Below are positions 18,401 to 26,357 of a stretch of 64,000 nucleotides of DNA, piece after piece; the stretch's first letter is position 1; each line of letters starts with the position of its first letter. The notes beneath the pieces were generated by a model. That model was not told the DNA's origin and did no database searches. It saw only the letters and a program-made list of their open reading frames with translations. Origin of the DNA: Phyllobacterium brassicacearum (lineage in GTDB: Bacteria; Pseudomonadota; Alphaproteobacteria; Rhizobiales; Rhizobiaceae); assembly GCF_003010955.1 (NCBI RefSeq), contig NZ_PGGO01000010.1:124001-188000 (forward strand), written 5' to 3'. Both the position numbers and the translations under genes were made by a program.

Positions 18401-19432
18401 GTCCTTGAAGTCTGGGAGCAGATCCTGAACATCAGCCCGATTAGTGTGGAGGACAATTTCTTCGCCATTGGCGGTAATTCGCTTGGCGCTATTCGCATAC
18501 TCTCGGCTTTGCGCCAGCGAAAGCCACAGAACCGCACAACAATCGCAGATCTGTTCAACAATCCCACGATCCGATCGCTTGCCAGGATCGTTGAAGCCGG
18601 CAATGAACAGGCCGGGGGCGAAGTCATCGTGTTGCGCGCCGCGGGCACCAGGCCGATGCTCTACTGCTTCCCCGGTCTGCTGGTCAGCACACGCGAGTAT
18701 GTCAAGCTGGTAGACTACCTGGGGGCCGACCAGCCAGCGACAGGATTCATCTGCTATTCGCTGTCCGAACAGAAGCAAATCGGCGCTTCCGTTGACGAGA
18801 TCATCGAGAGTTACGTCGACTACATCAGGGGCCACAGCAAGGGTCAGCCCTGCTATTTCCTCGGCTGGTCCTGGGGCGGATTGCTCGCCTATGAAGCGGC
18901 GCGCCGACTTGGCGACGAAATCGATCTGCGCCTGATCACCATGGTCGACGTATGCGATCTCGGTACGGAATTTGCAATCGGCTCGAAGCCACGCTTCAGA
19001 CCGGGTGAGCGCGATCAATTGCACCTGACGGTGCAGGATTGGTTGTCACAAACGGCGATGCGCGCCGAATGGGACCGGCTGCTCGGCGTCATGGACGCAG
19101 ACACCTATGACCAGTTCCTGCGCTTTGTGGGCGATGAGAAGGACGAACTTCCAACAGACGGTCCGGACATCAGCAGCCGCGAGCATACATTCTGGATCCT
19201 CATCGACAACGCCCTGATCTTCCGGCGCCACCAATTGCAGCCGCACAACGTGCCCATTCATTCGTGGGCGGCTGACGACAGCCTGAACCGGGGGCTCAAT
19301 CTCATCGACTGGCGGCGCTACTCACCCCTCGCCAACCCGGCGGAAATCATCTCAGGCACCAACCACTTGCACGTGATCGGCTCCCAGGCGTTCCACACCC
19401 GGCTGGCCCATCGACTGAATGAGGCTCTCTGA
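15440..19432 (+). CDS. Single-module non-ribosomal peptide synthetase (C-A-T-TE) for a hydroxamate siderophore
   Basis: The protein has 1330 residues. The condensation domain occupies about 25-450; its catalytic motif reads V156-H157-P-I-M-C161-D162 instead of HHxxxDG. The adenylation domain (about 470-970) has YTSGSTGLPKG near 620, NGYGPTETIM and YRSGDLTRW. The carrier domain has FFAIGGNSL with the phosphopantetheine Ser near 1014. The thioesterase has GWSWGG with nucleophile near Ser1144. By-eye alignment gives specificity residues D-G-E-S-Y-F-G-M-T-K; Glu at the third position favours a basic or N-hydroxylated basic amino acid. One module with a terminal TE suggests iterative oligomerisation and cyclisation, as proposed for vicibactin's VbsS. 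It is preceded by its MbtH and followed by the N-hydroxylase. Confidence 0.92.
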   Translation: MNNFFVQPETKDSISVDSALADAPASHPLTLAQKRIWSLEQIGNNTVFPLQVLSLRWDLSIALDRIQQVLIKLGERHVALRTRFRRFAGGRIEQFCVAGDNPSIETLGSDGNPLTAVEAEQQRAAFISRPFDLLAGVSSRIQLVVSTEALISTVVVHPIMCDAGALSILRRDLVALIGGDALVPLDDAGLLHGAREEEWLETSDFTTALAYWRDLIGHDYNATTLPTRFNASGFAGAERRRVPFQLSATVWNSVKTYAGQQQLEADLLLSATFAVLLARYSGNYSLQHGVLLTNRSNNHSRQTICRNEQILPLRTELASHSRFLDVCQAVSDAIATGTRNLVPFERLVQEIQTHEEREQDAIVKSLFEFRDPSFPSGPASELLAALAPRSDVELALIVSPNGSGGLDGLFDYAGDLYEPALIERAAVHFSRILAQSVASTSVRVKDIELIANDELDALSAPYDDDGINDDRPVHEHIAAHAVRTPDKTAIIYADEVWSHARLDRSANRLAHRLIKLGVGAEVSVAIAVKRSPEAIVGILATLKAGGAYIPVEPDHPTTRNHHILRDGGVKVILTHSWLLDRIPEGLDAIVLELDKLDLTLEPDTAPDVSVHKDQLAYIMYTSGSTGLPKGVAVEHGPLTHHIQNTSRVYGMSEQSRELPFLPFSSDGGHERWMNPLMEGGSIILPDQPLWTPEETLTAMRKHGANNASIPTTYLQQLAEWADLTDGAPPMRLYSFGGEGLAQPTFDLLSKALKSEWLINGYGPTETIMTPMVWKVRAGQKFEGTYAPIGRAVGNRRVYVLDPNLNPCPIGVTGELYIAGEGMARGYIGKADTTADRFIPDPFSKEGGRLYRSGDLTRWREDGTVEFVGRVDHQVKLRGYRIELGEIEAALLQQDGVGEALVVLRDDEVTKQKMLVAYIVPKQGQELEVAAIHAALDRALPAYMVPSAIVPLKSMPINPNSKLDRFALPAPTPSKRTIIEPDSAAETEVLEVWEQILNISPISVEDNFFAIGGNSLGAIRILSALRQRKPQNRTTIADLFNNPTIRSLARIVEAGNEQAGGEVIVLRAAGTRPMLYCFPGLLVSTREYVKLVDYLGADQPATGFICYSLSEQKQIGASVDEIIESYVDYIRGHSKGQPCYFLGWSWGGLLAYEAARRLGDEIDLRLITMVDVCDLGTEFAIGSKPRFRPGERDQLHLTVQDWLSQTAMRAEWDRLLGVMDADTYDQFLRFVGDEKDELPTDGPDISSREHTFWILIDNALIFRRHQLQPHNVPIHSWAADDSLNRGLNLIDWRRYSPLANPAEIISGTNHLHVIGSQAFHTRLAHRLNEAL

Positions 19433-19466
19433 GACCGGAATGACAAGTTCACAGAAAGGAATTCTG

Positions 19467-20813
19467 ATGACTGCCATGTTTGCAAACAATGATAGGGCCA
19501 ATCCTGTGGGTGAGGCCATGGATCTGGCTGGTATCGGTATCGGTCCGTCAAATCTGAGCCTTGCTTCGCTTCTTGATGGCGTCCCAAATGTACGGGCGCA
19601 TTTCTATGAAAGCCGGACCAGCTTCGACTGGCATCCGGGCATGATGCTCCCGGATGTCGAACTGCAATCGTCCTATCTGAAGGATCTCGTCACACCAGTC
19701 ATGCCGACGAGCCCCTGGTCGTTCATTTCCTATCTTGTCGCCCACAAGCGGCTCTATGCCTTCCTGAACGCTCAGTATGACGCGGTACCCCGGCGAGAGT
19801 TTGCACAATACCTCGCCTGGGTTGCTAGCCAGCTAAAAAACCTGACGTTCGACGCCACCGTTCGCGAAGTAACCTTCGACAAGGATCACTTCCTTGTCCG
19901 GTTCGACAATGGTGCTGTGAGCTCCCGAAACCTCGTCCTGGGTACCGGCACCACACCCTCAGTGCCTTCCTGGGCGATGCCTTTCCTGGGTGAGACTTGC
20001 TTCCATAACTCCGAGGCCAGGCGTCGCCTGCCGGCGCTCAATGGAGCACGTATTGCGGTCATCGGTGGGGGCCAAAGCGGTGGCGAGGTTGTCGAAGCGT
20101 TGCTCAACTCAAAGCCTGGCCTGAAAGAACTCAACTGGTTCAGCCGTCGTCACAATTTCGAGCCGATCAACGATACTGCCTTTTCCAATCAGGTGTTCTC
20201 GCCAGAGTACGTCTACGCCTACCTCAATCTCAATAATGACCAGAAAATTGAGGCCCTGAAGGCATCCATCCTCACAAGCGACGGTCTGTCCATTTCAACC
20301 ATTAACGCCATTTACCGGCGGCTCTACAGCCTGCGCTATCTGGAGAACCGCAACATCGATGCGAAACTTTCACCCAACCGCGATGTTATCCAGGTGGAAT
20401 TGGATAAGGGTGGCTACCGCCTGATCGTACGCAACCGCTTCGACAGCGGCGTCGAGGTAGCACATGCTGACGCAATCATTCTTGCAACTGGCTATCAGTT
20501 CAAGCTGCCGGACGCATTTGCAGGCCTGCAAGACCGCATCCAGTTCGATCGCAACAACCGTCCGGCCCTGAGCGACGAATATTGCCTGAACTGGAATGGA
20601 CCAAAGCAGAATCGCATTTTTGCCCAGAACGCCGGGCGGTATAGCCATGGTATCGCAGACTCGCAGCTGAGCCTCATGGCCTGGCGCAGTGCACACATCA
20701 TAAATTCGCTGCTAGGGCACAGTCACTTCGATCTGGAGCCACATGACTCCCAGGTGAACTGGCAGTCGAGCGGTCACCACGCCGTTGGTCAGTCCATGGC
20801 CGTCGATTACTGA
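19467..20813 (+). CDS. L-lysine/L-ornithine N-monooxygenase
   Basis: This 448-residue flavoprotein of the IucD/PvdA/VbsO family hydroxylates the side-chain amine of lysine or ornithine, the first step to a hydroxamate. The FAD motif GIGIGPSNLSLASLL is near the N-terminus, the NADPH motif AVIGGGQSGGEVVEALL is central, and the ATGYQF family motif is near residue 350. The start at 19467 follows AAAGGA by 6 nt; upstream ATGs at 19419 and 19440 lack this. It lies 34 nt after the NRPS stop in the same operon. Lysine versus ornithine cannot be decided by eye. The 3' end overlaps the PPTase gene by 7 nt. Confidence 0.88.
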   Translation: MTAMFANNDRANPVGEAMDLAGIGIGPSNLSLASLLDGVPNVRAHFYESRTSFDWHPGMMLPDVELQSSYLKDLVTPVMPTSPWSFISYLVAHKRLYAFLNAQYDAVPRREFAQYLAWVASQLKNLTFDATVREVTFDKDHFLVRFDNGAVSSRNLVLGTGTTPSVPSWAMPFLGETCFHNSEARRRLPALNGARIAVIGGGQSGGEVVEALLNSKPGLKELNWFSRRHNFEPINDTAFSNQVFSPEYVYAYLNLNNDQKIEALKASILTSDGLSISTINAIYRRLYSLRYLENRNIDAKLSPNRDVIQVELDKGGYRLIVRNRFDSGVEVAHADAIILATGYQFKLPDAFAGLQDRIQFDRNNRPALSDEYCLNWNGPKQNRIFAQNAGRYSHGIADSQLSLMAWRSAHIINSLLGHSHFDLEPHDSQVNWQSSGHHAVGQSMAVDY

Positions 20814-21565
20814 TAGTCACCAGGCAGCGAGCTGAATTCTCGCTGACGAAGGATTAATTGCGCTCGATCCGTTTGAGCGGAAATCGCGATCAGATGTCCG
20901 GGGCCCTGAAGCAGGTGGTGATGCCAACTGGTGTTACCATTGGCTATCGGGTTGTCGAAACGGATGGCATTTGTCGGCCGATCCAGTCGTATAGTCAATT
21001 GGTTCGGCGCAGTCACGAAACCGGTACCCGTAGCTTTCACGAGGCTCTCCTTGAGGACCCAGTAGCTGAGACGCAATGACCGGGATTCGCCTGGCGGAAG
21101 TGTCGACAAAATATCCAGCTCCGCAGATGAGCAGAACAAGGATGATGCCTCCGTTTCAATCACTCTCGCCATCGGCTCGGCATCAATTCCCACCGCCGAG
21201 CAGTCCCGGCTGATTGCCAACGCAGCCAGACCTTCGGCATTTGTCAAGTTGAAGGCAATGACCGAATTGGTAAGACAGGGCTTACCATGTGGTCCAGCAG
21301 CGATATGTAGATCCTGTACAGGAATTGAAGTGTACTTCGAGACGGTGGCACGCTGCAAATGACGTCCCGCGATGAACGAAATCGCATCCTTTTCGTAGTG
21401 GAACGTCGCCGCTCGCGACTTTTCCTCCAACGTCAGCCCATCGCAGATTCTATGCCAATCCACGTCGGCATCGTAAGGCCACCACCAGATGTCGACACAT
21501 GCCTGACTATTTGCAGGCGCGTCCGATACTTGCGGCACGTCCAGTAGCGGACTGCGCGGGAACAT
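20807..21565 (-). CDS. Sfp-type 4'-phosphopantetheinyl transferase
   Basis: The 252-residue protein has the two diagnostic motifs: AVGIDAEPM, with the Mg-binding acid residues, and WVLKESLVKATGTGF, with the catalytic W-x-x-K-E-x-x-x-K. FHYEKDAISFIAGRHLQR is the upstream family segment. It activates carrier domains by attaching the CoA-derived arm, here presumably Ser1014 of the NRPS. The start at 21565 is preceded by GAGGAG. It lies 16 nt after the esterase stop in the same operon and is convergent with the monooxygenase. Confidence 0.88.
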   Translation of the reverse strand: MFPRSPLLDVPQVSDAPANSQACVDIWWWPYDADVDWHRICDGLTLEEKSRAATFHYEKDAISFIAGRHLQRATVSKYTSIPVQDLHIAAGPHGKPCLTNSVIAFNLTNAEGLAALAISRDCSAVGIDAEPMARVIETEASSLFCSSAELDILSTLPPGESRSLRLSYWVLKESLVKATGTGFVTAPNQLTIRLDRPTNAIRFDNPIANGNTSWHHHLLQGPGHLIAISAQTDRAQLILRQREFSSLPGDYQ

Positions 21566-21581
21566 GGTCACTCCTCGGCCT

Positions 21582-22481
21582 TCAACCGGCTCGTACGGGT
21601 TTCCTGATGGCAAAGGCATTTTGAATGGCGCGGTTGACCACGACCGGCAACAACGACATGTGGTTTTCGCCAAGATGAATTTCAAACTGTGCCCGTATTG
21701 GCCTGCCCGGCAAGTCGTTGAGCCGGTTCATAAGTTCAGTGGCATAGACATCATTAAGGGTTACTTTCTTATGCGCACGCCTCTCAGCTTCATCCTCCGC
21801 ACCTATCTGGAATGGAGCAAGTTCTTCGGTCTCGTATTCTCCGCAGGAGAGGAAGAGCTCCGCACCTTCCCTGACCGCACTCGAGGCGGCAAATCTCGGG
21901 TAGAACTGCTCGATGGATTTGCTTTCCCAATAGATCGAAGGGCTGGCGGCAATCCAGGTCGTAAAAGCAGAAGGACGGGTGAATAGGCTGTAGAGCACGA
22001 AGAGCCCACCGAAGGAATGCCCGAACAGCGCCTGGCGACTTCGATCGATCGGCAAAATGGCCTCCACCATCGGTTTTATCTGGTCCTCCACGAAGCTCAA
22101 AAACTCTTCCGCCCCGCCGGTCTTCACCACCGGGCTGTTCTCAAAGAAAGGCGGATAGGTCTGTCCTGGCGGCGGCCCCAGATCCCAGGAACGTCGCAGC
22201 GGATCGTAGGCAGCGTCAAGCGGATAGCCGATAGTCACGATGATACCTGGCTCGACGTTCGTACCACCTGGATAGCTTGCCTGTGCCCGCATCACATCTA
22301 CAGCTGTTCCAATCACGGCATTGCCATCCGTCATGTAAAGTACCGGCCAGCCGCCCGCCGGCGCGTCACCGATCGGACGATAGATGAAAACCCGATAAAT
22401 CTGTCCATTCTGGCTGGATTCGACGTCGTGGAATGTCGTGTTGCCAATCAGTGCCGGGTTTGAATTTGGAAAGTCTGCCAT
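21582..22481 (-). CDS. Fes/IroE-like siderophore esterase
   Basis: The 299-residue alpha/beta hydrolase belongs to the esterase-D/Fes group. WPVLYMTDGNAV is the first core strand and loop, ALFGHSFGGLFVLY holds the nucleophile Ser, and GENHMSLLP supplies the catalytic His near the end. Proteins of this type hydrolyse ester-linked siderophores to release iron. Its presence here argues that the product contains ester bonds, which a simple peptide hydroxamate would not. No clear signal peptide is visible, so cytoplasmic action on imported complex is expected. ATG at 22481 was preferred over TTG at 22496. An iron-box candidate lies 44 bp upstream. Confidence 0.8.
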   Translation of the reverse strand: MADFPNSNPALIGNTTFHDVESSQNGQIYRVFIYRPIGDAPAGGWPVLYMTDGNAVIGTAVDVMRAQASYPGGTNVEPGIIVTIGYPLDAAYDPLRRSWDLGPPPGQTYPPFFENSPVVKTGGAEEFLSFVEDQIKPMVEAILPIDRSRQALFGHSFGGLFVLYSLFTRPSAFTTWIAASPSIYWESKSIEQFYPRFAASSAVREGAELFLSCGEYETEELAPFQIGAEDEAERRAHKKVTLNDVYATELMNRLNDLPGRPIRAQFEIHLGENHMSLLPVVVNRAIQNAFAIRKPVRAG

Positions 22482-22500
22482 AATTCCATCATGCAAGGAG

Positions 22501-22539
22501 TAACTCAGTAGGAGTTATAAAACATGACAAGTCGGGTCA
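22501..22539. promoter_or_regulatory. Control region of the esterase-PPTase operon with a TGA-N9-TCA box
   Basis: TGACAAGTCGGGTCA at 22525-22539 fits the iron-responsive operator pattern; on the minus strand it abuts TTGACC, a plausible -35. Closer to the gene, TAACTC (22501-22506) and GAGTTA (22512-22517) form an inverted repeat with a 5-nt centre in the leader. No TAAAT-N16-CGT promoter was found here, so direct repressor control is inferred. Confidence 0.5.
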
Positions 22540-22679
22540 ATATTTAATTTGGTTCCTTCCGCTTTCCTGGAACTACAGAACATGGCAACGCTGCATAGCG
22601 GGCTATAAATGATAAGGGCCGTTGTCGCGATCACGGGCCATTGCGGTAGTTGTCATACATTTCAAGCAGTGCGGTTACC

Positions 22680-23003
22680 TTAAGGCCTGTACTCCTCGTA
22701 CAACCGGTCGACTTTCTCCTGTGCTTCAGAGATGAGAGCGATGCAGTCCCCCCGGTTCAACGGTACGCTCAGTTTGACAGCGTTGTTTTTTAGGTTGCTG
22801 TCGAGATCCATGATGTTCTCGATTTTGAATGACGTTTCAAGTTGCGCGATCGAACGCCGAGTAGCATCTCTCTTGCTTCGATAAAGCGGGTCGTCACAGA
22901 AGTAAGACAGCTTCATCAATTCGAGCTGAGCACTGACGATCTCATCGCCCTTTTCGATATTTCCTCCGGCCAAATAAGTGCCGAGTAACAGTAAAGATAG
23001 CAT
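22680..23003 (-). CDS. Small secreted hypothetical protein
   Basis: The 107-residue protein starts MLSLLLLGTYLAGGN, a short hydrophobic export signal, and a GGAG site lies about 7 nt before its ATG. Two cysteines in the mature part (YFCDDPL and RGDCIAL) could form a disulfide. The rest is charged and helical (ALISEAQEKVDRLYEEY). It is not recognised. It is transcribed toward the esterase but lies about 200 bp away, beyond that operon's promoter. The signal peptide and ribosome site support a real gene. Confidence 0.5.
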   Translation of the reverse strand: MLSLLLLGTYLAGGNIEKGDEIVSAQLELMKLSYFCDDPLYRSKRDATRRSIAQLETSFKIENIMDLDSNLKNNAVKLSVPLNRGDCIALISEAQEKVDRLYEEYRP

Positions 23004-23260
23004 GAAACGCTCCGCAGTTGATGGCTGCAGTTATCGTGTATACGGTTCATTACCAATTGGTTGAAACACAAAGGATTAGTACTAATCCTTTCGAGCTATA
23101 CTCAAGGATGCGCACTTGTAACAAACCATGCCACCAGCAATTTCAGGCCCCACTATCAGCAGCTGTCATGTACAAAAAGGTTCCAGCGGGGCGCGATAGT
23201 TCCAGTTTGGCAGGATTTTTTGTCATTTGTAATAGCTTCCAACCCAAGGAGTTTCAAACA

Positions 23261-23582
23261 ATGGCCACTCAGAGCTCGCTCATGTGCGATGAGCCGACAG
23301 TCCGGTCAAACTTCGCCAACCTGGAACATGGTGACGGAGGCGGATTCTTCGTACACGTTGCCGATGATGTCGACTGAACAGTGATGGGCACCCATCCACT
23401 CGCCGGGCGGTATCATTCAAAAGCGGCCTTCATAGCGGGCACCTTCGACAAGCTCAACAAAGTCCTGCCTCAAGGCACGCTGTTGCTGGATAGTCCGATT
23501 TGCAGGCGACGCCATCGTCGAGGTGCGAGCCTATCTTGACTCTGCAATGGTTGCCGAGTTGTTCCGACAAAACCCGATCTGA
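23261..23582 (+). pseudogene. SnoaL/NTF2-like protein gene, degraded
   Basis: A good ribosome site (AAGGAG, 23246-23251) precedes ATG 23261. The frame encodes GDGGGFFVHVADDVD then TGA, then in the same frame TVMGTHPLAGRYHSKAAF, which is the SnoaL/ketosteroid-isomerase-like pattern with Trp changed to stop. After LPQGTLLLDSP the frame is lost, and the C-terminal piece IVEVRAYLDSAMVAEL reappears in another frame after a loss of roughly 45 codons. Both a nonsense mutation and an internal deletion have occurred, so this is not a functional gene. Confidence 0.8.
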
Positions 23583-23635
23583 AGTCAGGTTCGAGCCAAG
23601 CCGTTCAACTCACACACTAGGGCCGGCACCACCGG

Positions 23636-24031
23636 TTATTTCTCCGGAACGACGAGGAGTGTTTCCTTTCTGACAAAATACGTTGCGAGTTCCGACGCCT
23701 TGCCAGTACCAACATTCTTCGCCAAGTGTGCCACCCCGTCCGGAATGAAAAGAGCCTCGCCGGTCTTGAGCGTTACTGGTTGCCTACCCTCGAGCTGATA
23801 CTCCAGCAAACCTTCAAGTACATAAGCGACCTCTTCACCCGGATGAGAGCGCTTGATGGAAACTGCGCCCGGAGCGATATCGACGCGCGCCTGGACGACT
23901 TCGTGTCCTGGCACGCTGACATCGTTCTGCAGAAGATCGGTGCGCTCAATTGCTTGTTGCTGCAGTGCGGAACCCTGTTAGTCCGGCACCGGTGACAACA
24001 TGGCGATGCCAAACCCGCCAGCCGCGGCCGT
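23636..24031 (-). pseudogene. Cupin-domain protein gene with disrupted signal-peptide region
   Basis: The cupin core is intact: RSHPGEEVAYVLEGLLEY is motif 1, with the metal-binding His and Glu, and LFIPDGVAHLAKN is motif 2. Family members are secreted and begin with a signal peptide ending near a run of glutamines. Here the matching upstream codons (AAAGGFGIAM, then ALQQQAIERTDLL) are in frame but split by a TAA at 23978-23980, and another stop lies just upstream of 24031. Translation could restart at a GTG at 23914 and give a 92-residue cytoplasmic cupin, but no ribosome site is visible. It was probably inactivated. Confidence 0.6.
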
Positions 24032-24412
24032 ATGTTATGCTTCGTAACCCCAGTAACTGCGGTCCAGCATTCGACTTCGAACCAACGTTGTGATTTGAGC
24101 AGGCGTATGTATGGACGATGTGTCAGCCTAGCGGGACTTATGTAACCCACTGTATCTGCAGTAGCGGCAGACACGCTGGATCACACGCCTGCTGCGCACG
24201 GGCGCACTCTTGATCCCGGATTAGGAGTTCACAATCGATTGACTTATGAACAAATAGACAGAGCGTGCGTTTGTTTCCAATATGCAGGTCGCCAAGCGGC
24301 GGTTTTGCGTCGATACTGTTGAACGGTCCAAGTTAGGCTTTACAAAACGCCGGCAATTTCGAGATCTGCTGCTGTTGGCGTCGGTTCCGCTGCACAAACT
24401 GGGAATGCCGAT
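24032..24412. other. Intergenic, no gene seen
   Basis: There is no supported coding sequence, tRNA or clear terminator. The stretch separates the degraded SnoaL/cupin pair from the secreted protein gene at 24413 and may hold its promoter. Confidence 0.5.
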
Positions 24413-24922
24413 ATGACAAAGTTTTTCTTCATGCTTTTGCTTGCGAGCACATTGACAATTGTCGCCGAGGCTGTTGGAGCGGACGAGTCCATTTTTCTTC
24501 AATCTCTCCAGGGAAAGTGGGCAGGTAAAGGCATGGTCAAACTGCGGACGAATTCGGCCGCCGTTTCTGTTGCTTGCCAATTCGATTCAAACACCACGGA
24601 TACATCCCTTTCACTTGACGGGAGTTGCCGCAGCATGGTTGTCCTCTCGCGCCTTATTGGTGCTGATCTGAAGTTCAACGGTGCCACATATACCGGATCC
24701 TACACCGGATCACGCTCCGGCACGGCAGGTCTCGCCGGTAGCCGACGCGACAACGCTATCAATCTGGATATCCGCTGGGCCAAGGAGGTGAACGGCGACC
24801 GTAATGCGAAGCTGCTCCTGGAAAAGGTTGGGAGCAATGGCATGAAGCTCACCACTATCGACGTTGACCCTCGCTCGGGCAAAACGGTTGTAACCAGCGA
24901 AATCAACTTGTTGCGGCAGTGA
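24413..24922 (+). CDS. Secreted hypothetical protein
   Basis: The 169-residue protein has an N-terminal signal peptide (MTKFFFMLLLASTLTIVAEA). The mature part is a beta-rich domain with LQGKWAGKGMVKL, a disulfide candidate pair (VACQFD and GSCRSM), and ATYTGSYTGSRSGTAGLAGS. This resembles small rhizobial exported proteins of unknown function with a lipocalin-like 'W-x-G-x-G' beginning. No partner gene is adjacent; the repABC cassette follows on the opposite strand. Confidence 0.65.
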   Translation: MTKFFFMLLLASTLTIVAEAVGADESIFLQSLQGKWAGKGMVKLRTNSAAVSVACQFDSNTTDTSLSLDGSCRSMVVLSRLIGADLKFNGATYTGSYTGSRSGTAGLAGSRRDNAINLDIRWAKEVNGDRNAKLLLEKVGSNGMKLTTIDVDPRSGKTVVTSEINLLRQ

Positions 24923-25049
24923 TAACTTCTTACAACCACGATGTCATCCGTGACAAATAATCCCCGTCGGGCTTGGTAGCATCGGTTGCCAACCATCTTT
25001 GCAGACCCGGCGACAAATCTTGGCCTGTTGACCGATAGCAGAGCGTCCA

Positions 25050-26267
25050 TCATGTCGCCTTCACCAGATGAATATGTGCGCCCTGTGTTTTCAAGGCCGC
25101 CATCAGCATCGGCCCAACGGAGAATTCCCCGGCCTTGGCCTTTTCTGTCAATGCCCGCAGGTATCCGCCAGCTGAGTTAATGCTTTGGGCCCGTTGCAGG
25201 ATGCAGGCAATGACGATGGCCGTGTTCTCTTGGCCGAAGACATCAAGCGCCTCCTCATAGGCCGAGGGCGAAATGCCGAGATACCCCCTCACCTGCGCGG
25301 CTGTCGCCATCAGATCCCGCCAGCTGCCGATACTGCTTGCTGCATAGTCGGCAATTTCCGGACAGGCCTTCAGCACCAATCCTAACGGATAGGACTTTGT
25401 CGGATCCTCAACCCTGGTTGGTTTAGTCTCGGGTTTCGATCCTTGGCTTGTTCTTGAGCCAGGTTCAAAATCAGGGTGAAAGTCGGTGTTTGAATTCTGT
25501 TGCTGCGGATCAATATGAGACTCATTGGCGCTCAGATTCTCAGCATTTATATGATTTTCCAACAGGATAGCGACTTCATCATGTAGCAGCGCCAGTTCGC
25601 TCAGGATCGGCTCCAGCGTGGCAAGCACGGCTTGCCGCGGAATTGCCTCCACGATCGATCGCAAACGCTTCCACAGCGTTGCCCAGTCGCCGGGAATCTC
25701 TTCCGCTACCGCCACCTCGATGAGTTTCGCGATATCGCGCCGGTGCAGCGTGATCCGCTCGCGGACGAGCTTGAGCGCCCTGGTGGCTGCTCGCACGTTC
25801 TCTGCGGCCGCCTGCAACTCCTCTGCGCGTGCCAGCAAAGGCGCCAGGGAGAAGCCGAAAGCGTCAGTAATCTCTCCTCCTCTCCCCTTGCGTGAATAGC
25901 GCTTGCCGTTCGGGCTGTCCTTGCGGATGATCAGGCCGCATTCGAGCAACGCTGCCAAATGCCGGCGAAGCGTGGCGTTGGCCATGCCGTGGGCACGCAT
26001 GGAGAGCTGGACATTCGAGGGAAAAACCACCAGACCGTTTTCGGTCGATAGTTCATCAGCGGGCAAAAACGACAGCAACGCATTGAGAACGGCGAGCGAA
26101 CGATCCCCTACGCCGATGATTTCCTTGCCCTCGCACAACCAGCGATAGATCTGCCATTTGTCGGCGGTCTTGCCTTCTTCGATTTCATGCGCTTGTGCCT
26201 GCGTCTTCAGTTGGCCAAGCGACATCGCGCACCGCCCAAAAGGCGTCGTTATCAGATTTCCAAGCAT
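25050..26267 (-). CDS. repC: Replication initiator RepC
   Basis: The 405-residue initiator of repABC replicons starts MLGNLITTPFGRCAMSLGQL, the usual RepC opening. It continues with KWQIYRWLCEGKEIIGVGDR, the winged-helix region LRRHLAALLECGLIIRKDSP, and GKRYSRKGRGGEI. A variable linker separates the C-terminal domain (KACPEIADYAASSIGSWRDL). In this family the origin lies within repC itself, so this gene probably also marks oriV. Its expression should be limited by the antisense RNA encoded opposite the repB-repC gap. Confidence 0.93.
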   Translation of the reverse strand: MLGNLITTPFGRCAMSLGQLKTQAQAHEIEEGKTADKWQIYRWLCEGKEIIGVGDRSLAVLNALLSFLPADELSTENGLVVFPSNVQLSMRAHGMANATLRRHLAALLECGLIIRKDSPNGKRYSRKGRGGEITDAFGFSLAPLLARAEELQAAAENVRAATRALKLVRERITLHRRDIAKLIEVAVAEEIPGDWATLWKRLRSIVEAIPRQAVLATLEPILSELALLHDEVAILLENHINAENLSANESHIDPQQQNSNTDFHPDFEPGSRTSQGSKPETKPTRVEDPTKSYPLGLVLKACPEIADYAASSIGSWRDLMATAAQVRGYLGISPSAYEEALDVFGQENTAIVIACILQRAQSINSAGGYLRALTEKAKAGEFSVGPMLMAALKTQGAHIHLVKAT

Positions 26268-26324
26268 CTCCGTTCACCTTTAATCAGGCAAAAGAAATGT
26301 GCTCGCCGAAACAGCGCTTAACGC

Positions 26325-26353
26325 TTGACAGTGATTCTCGGAAATGCGATTCT
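26325..26353 (+). promoter_or_regulatory. Predicted promoter of the counter-transcribed RNA
   Basis: TTGACA (26325-26330) is a consensus -35. The hexamer at 26348-26353 (GATTCT) after a 17-nt spacer is a weak -10. The promoter is antisense to repC transcription, as in other repABC loci. Confidence 0.5.
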
Positions 26354-26357
26354 CAAG

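Noticed and set aside
23261-23377. A 38-residue peptide ending GDGGGFFVHVADDVD with a strong ribosome site looked like a RiPP precursor.
   Set aside because: The codons after its stop continue in frame as a SnoaL/NTF2-like domain, so it is the head of a pseudogene.
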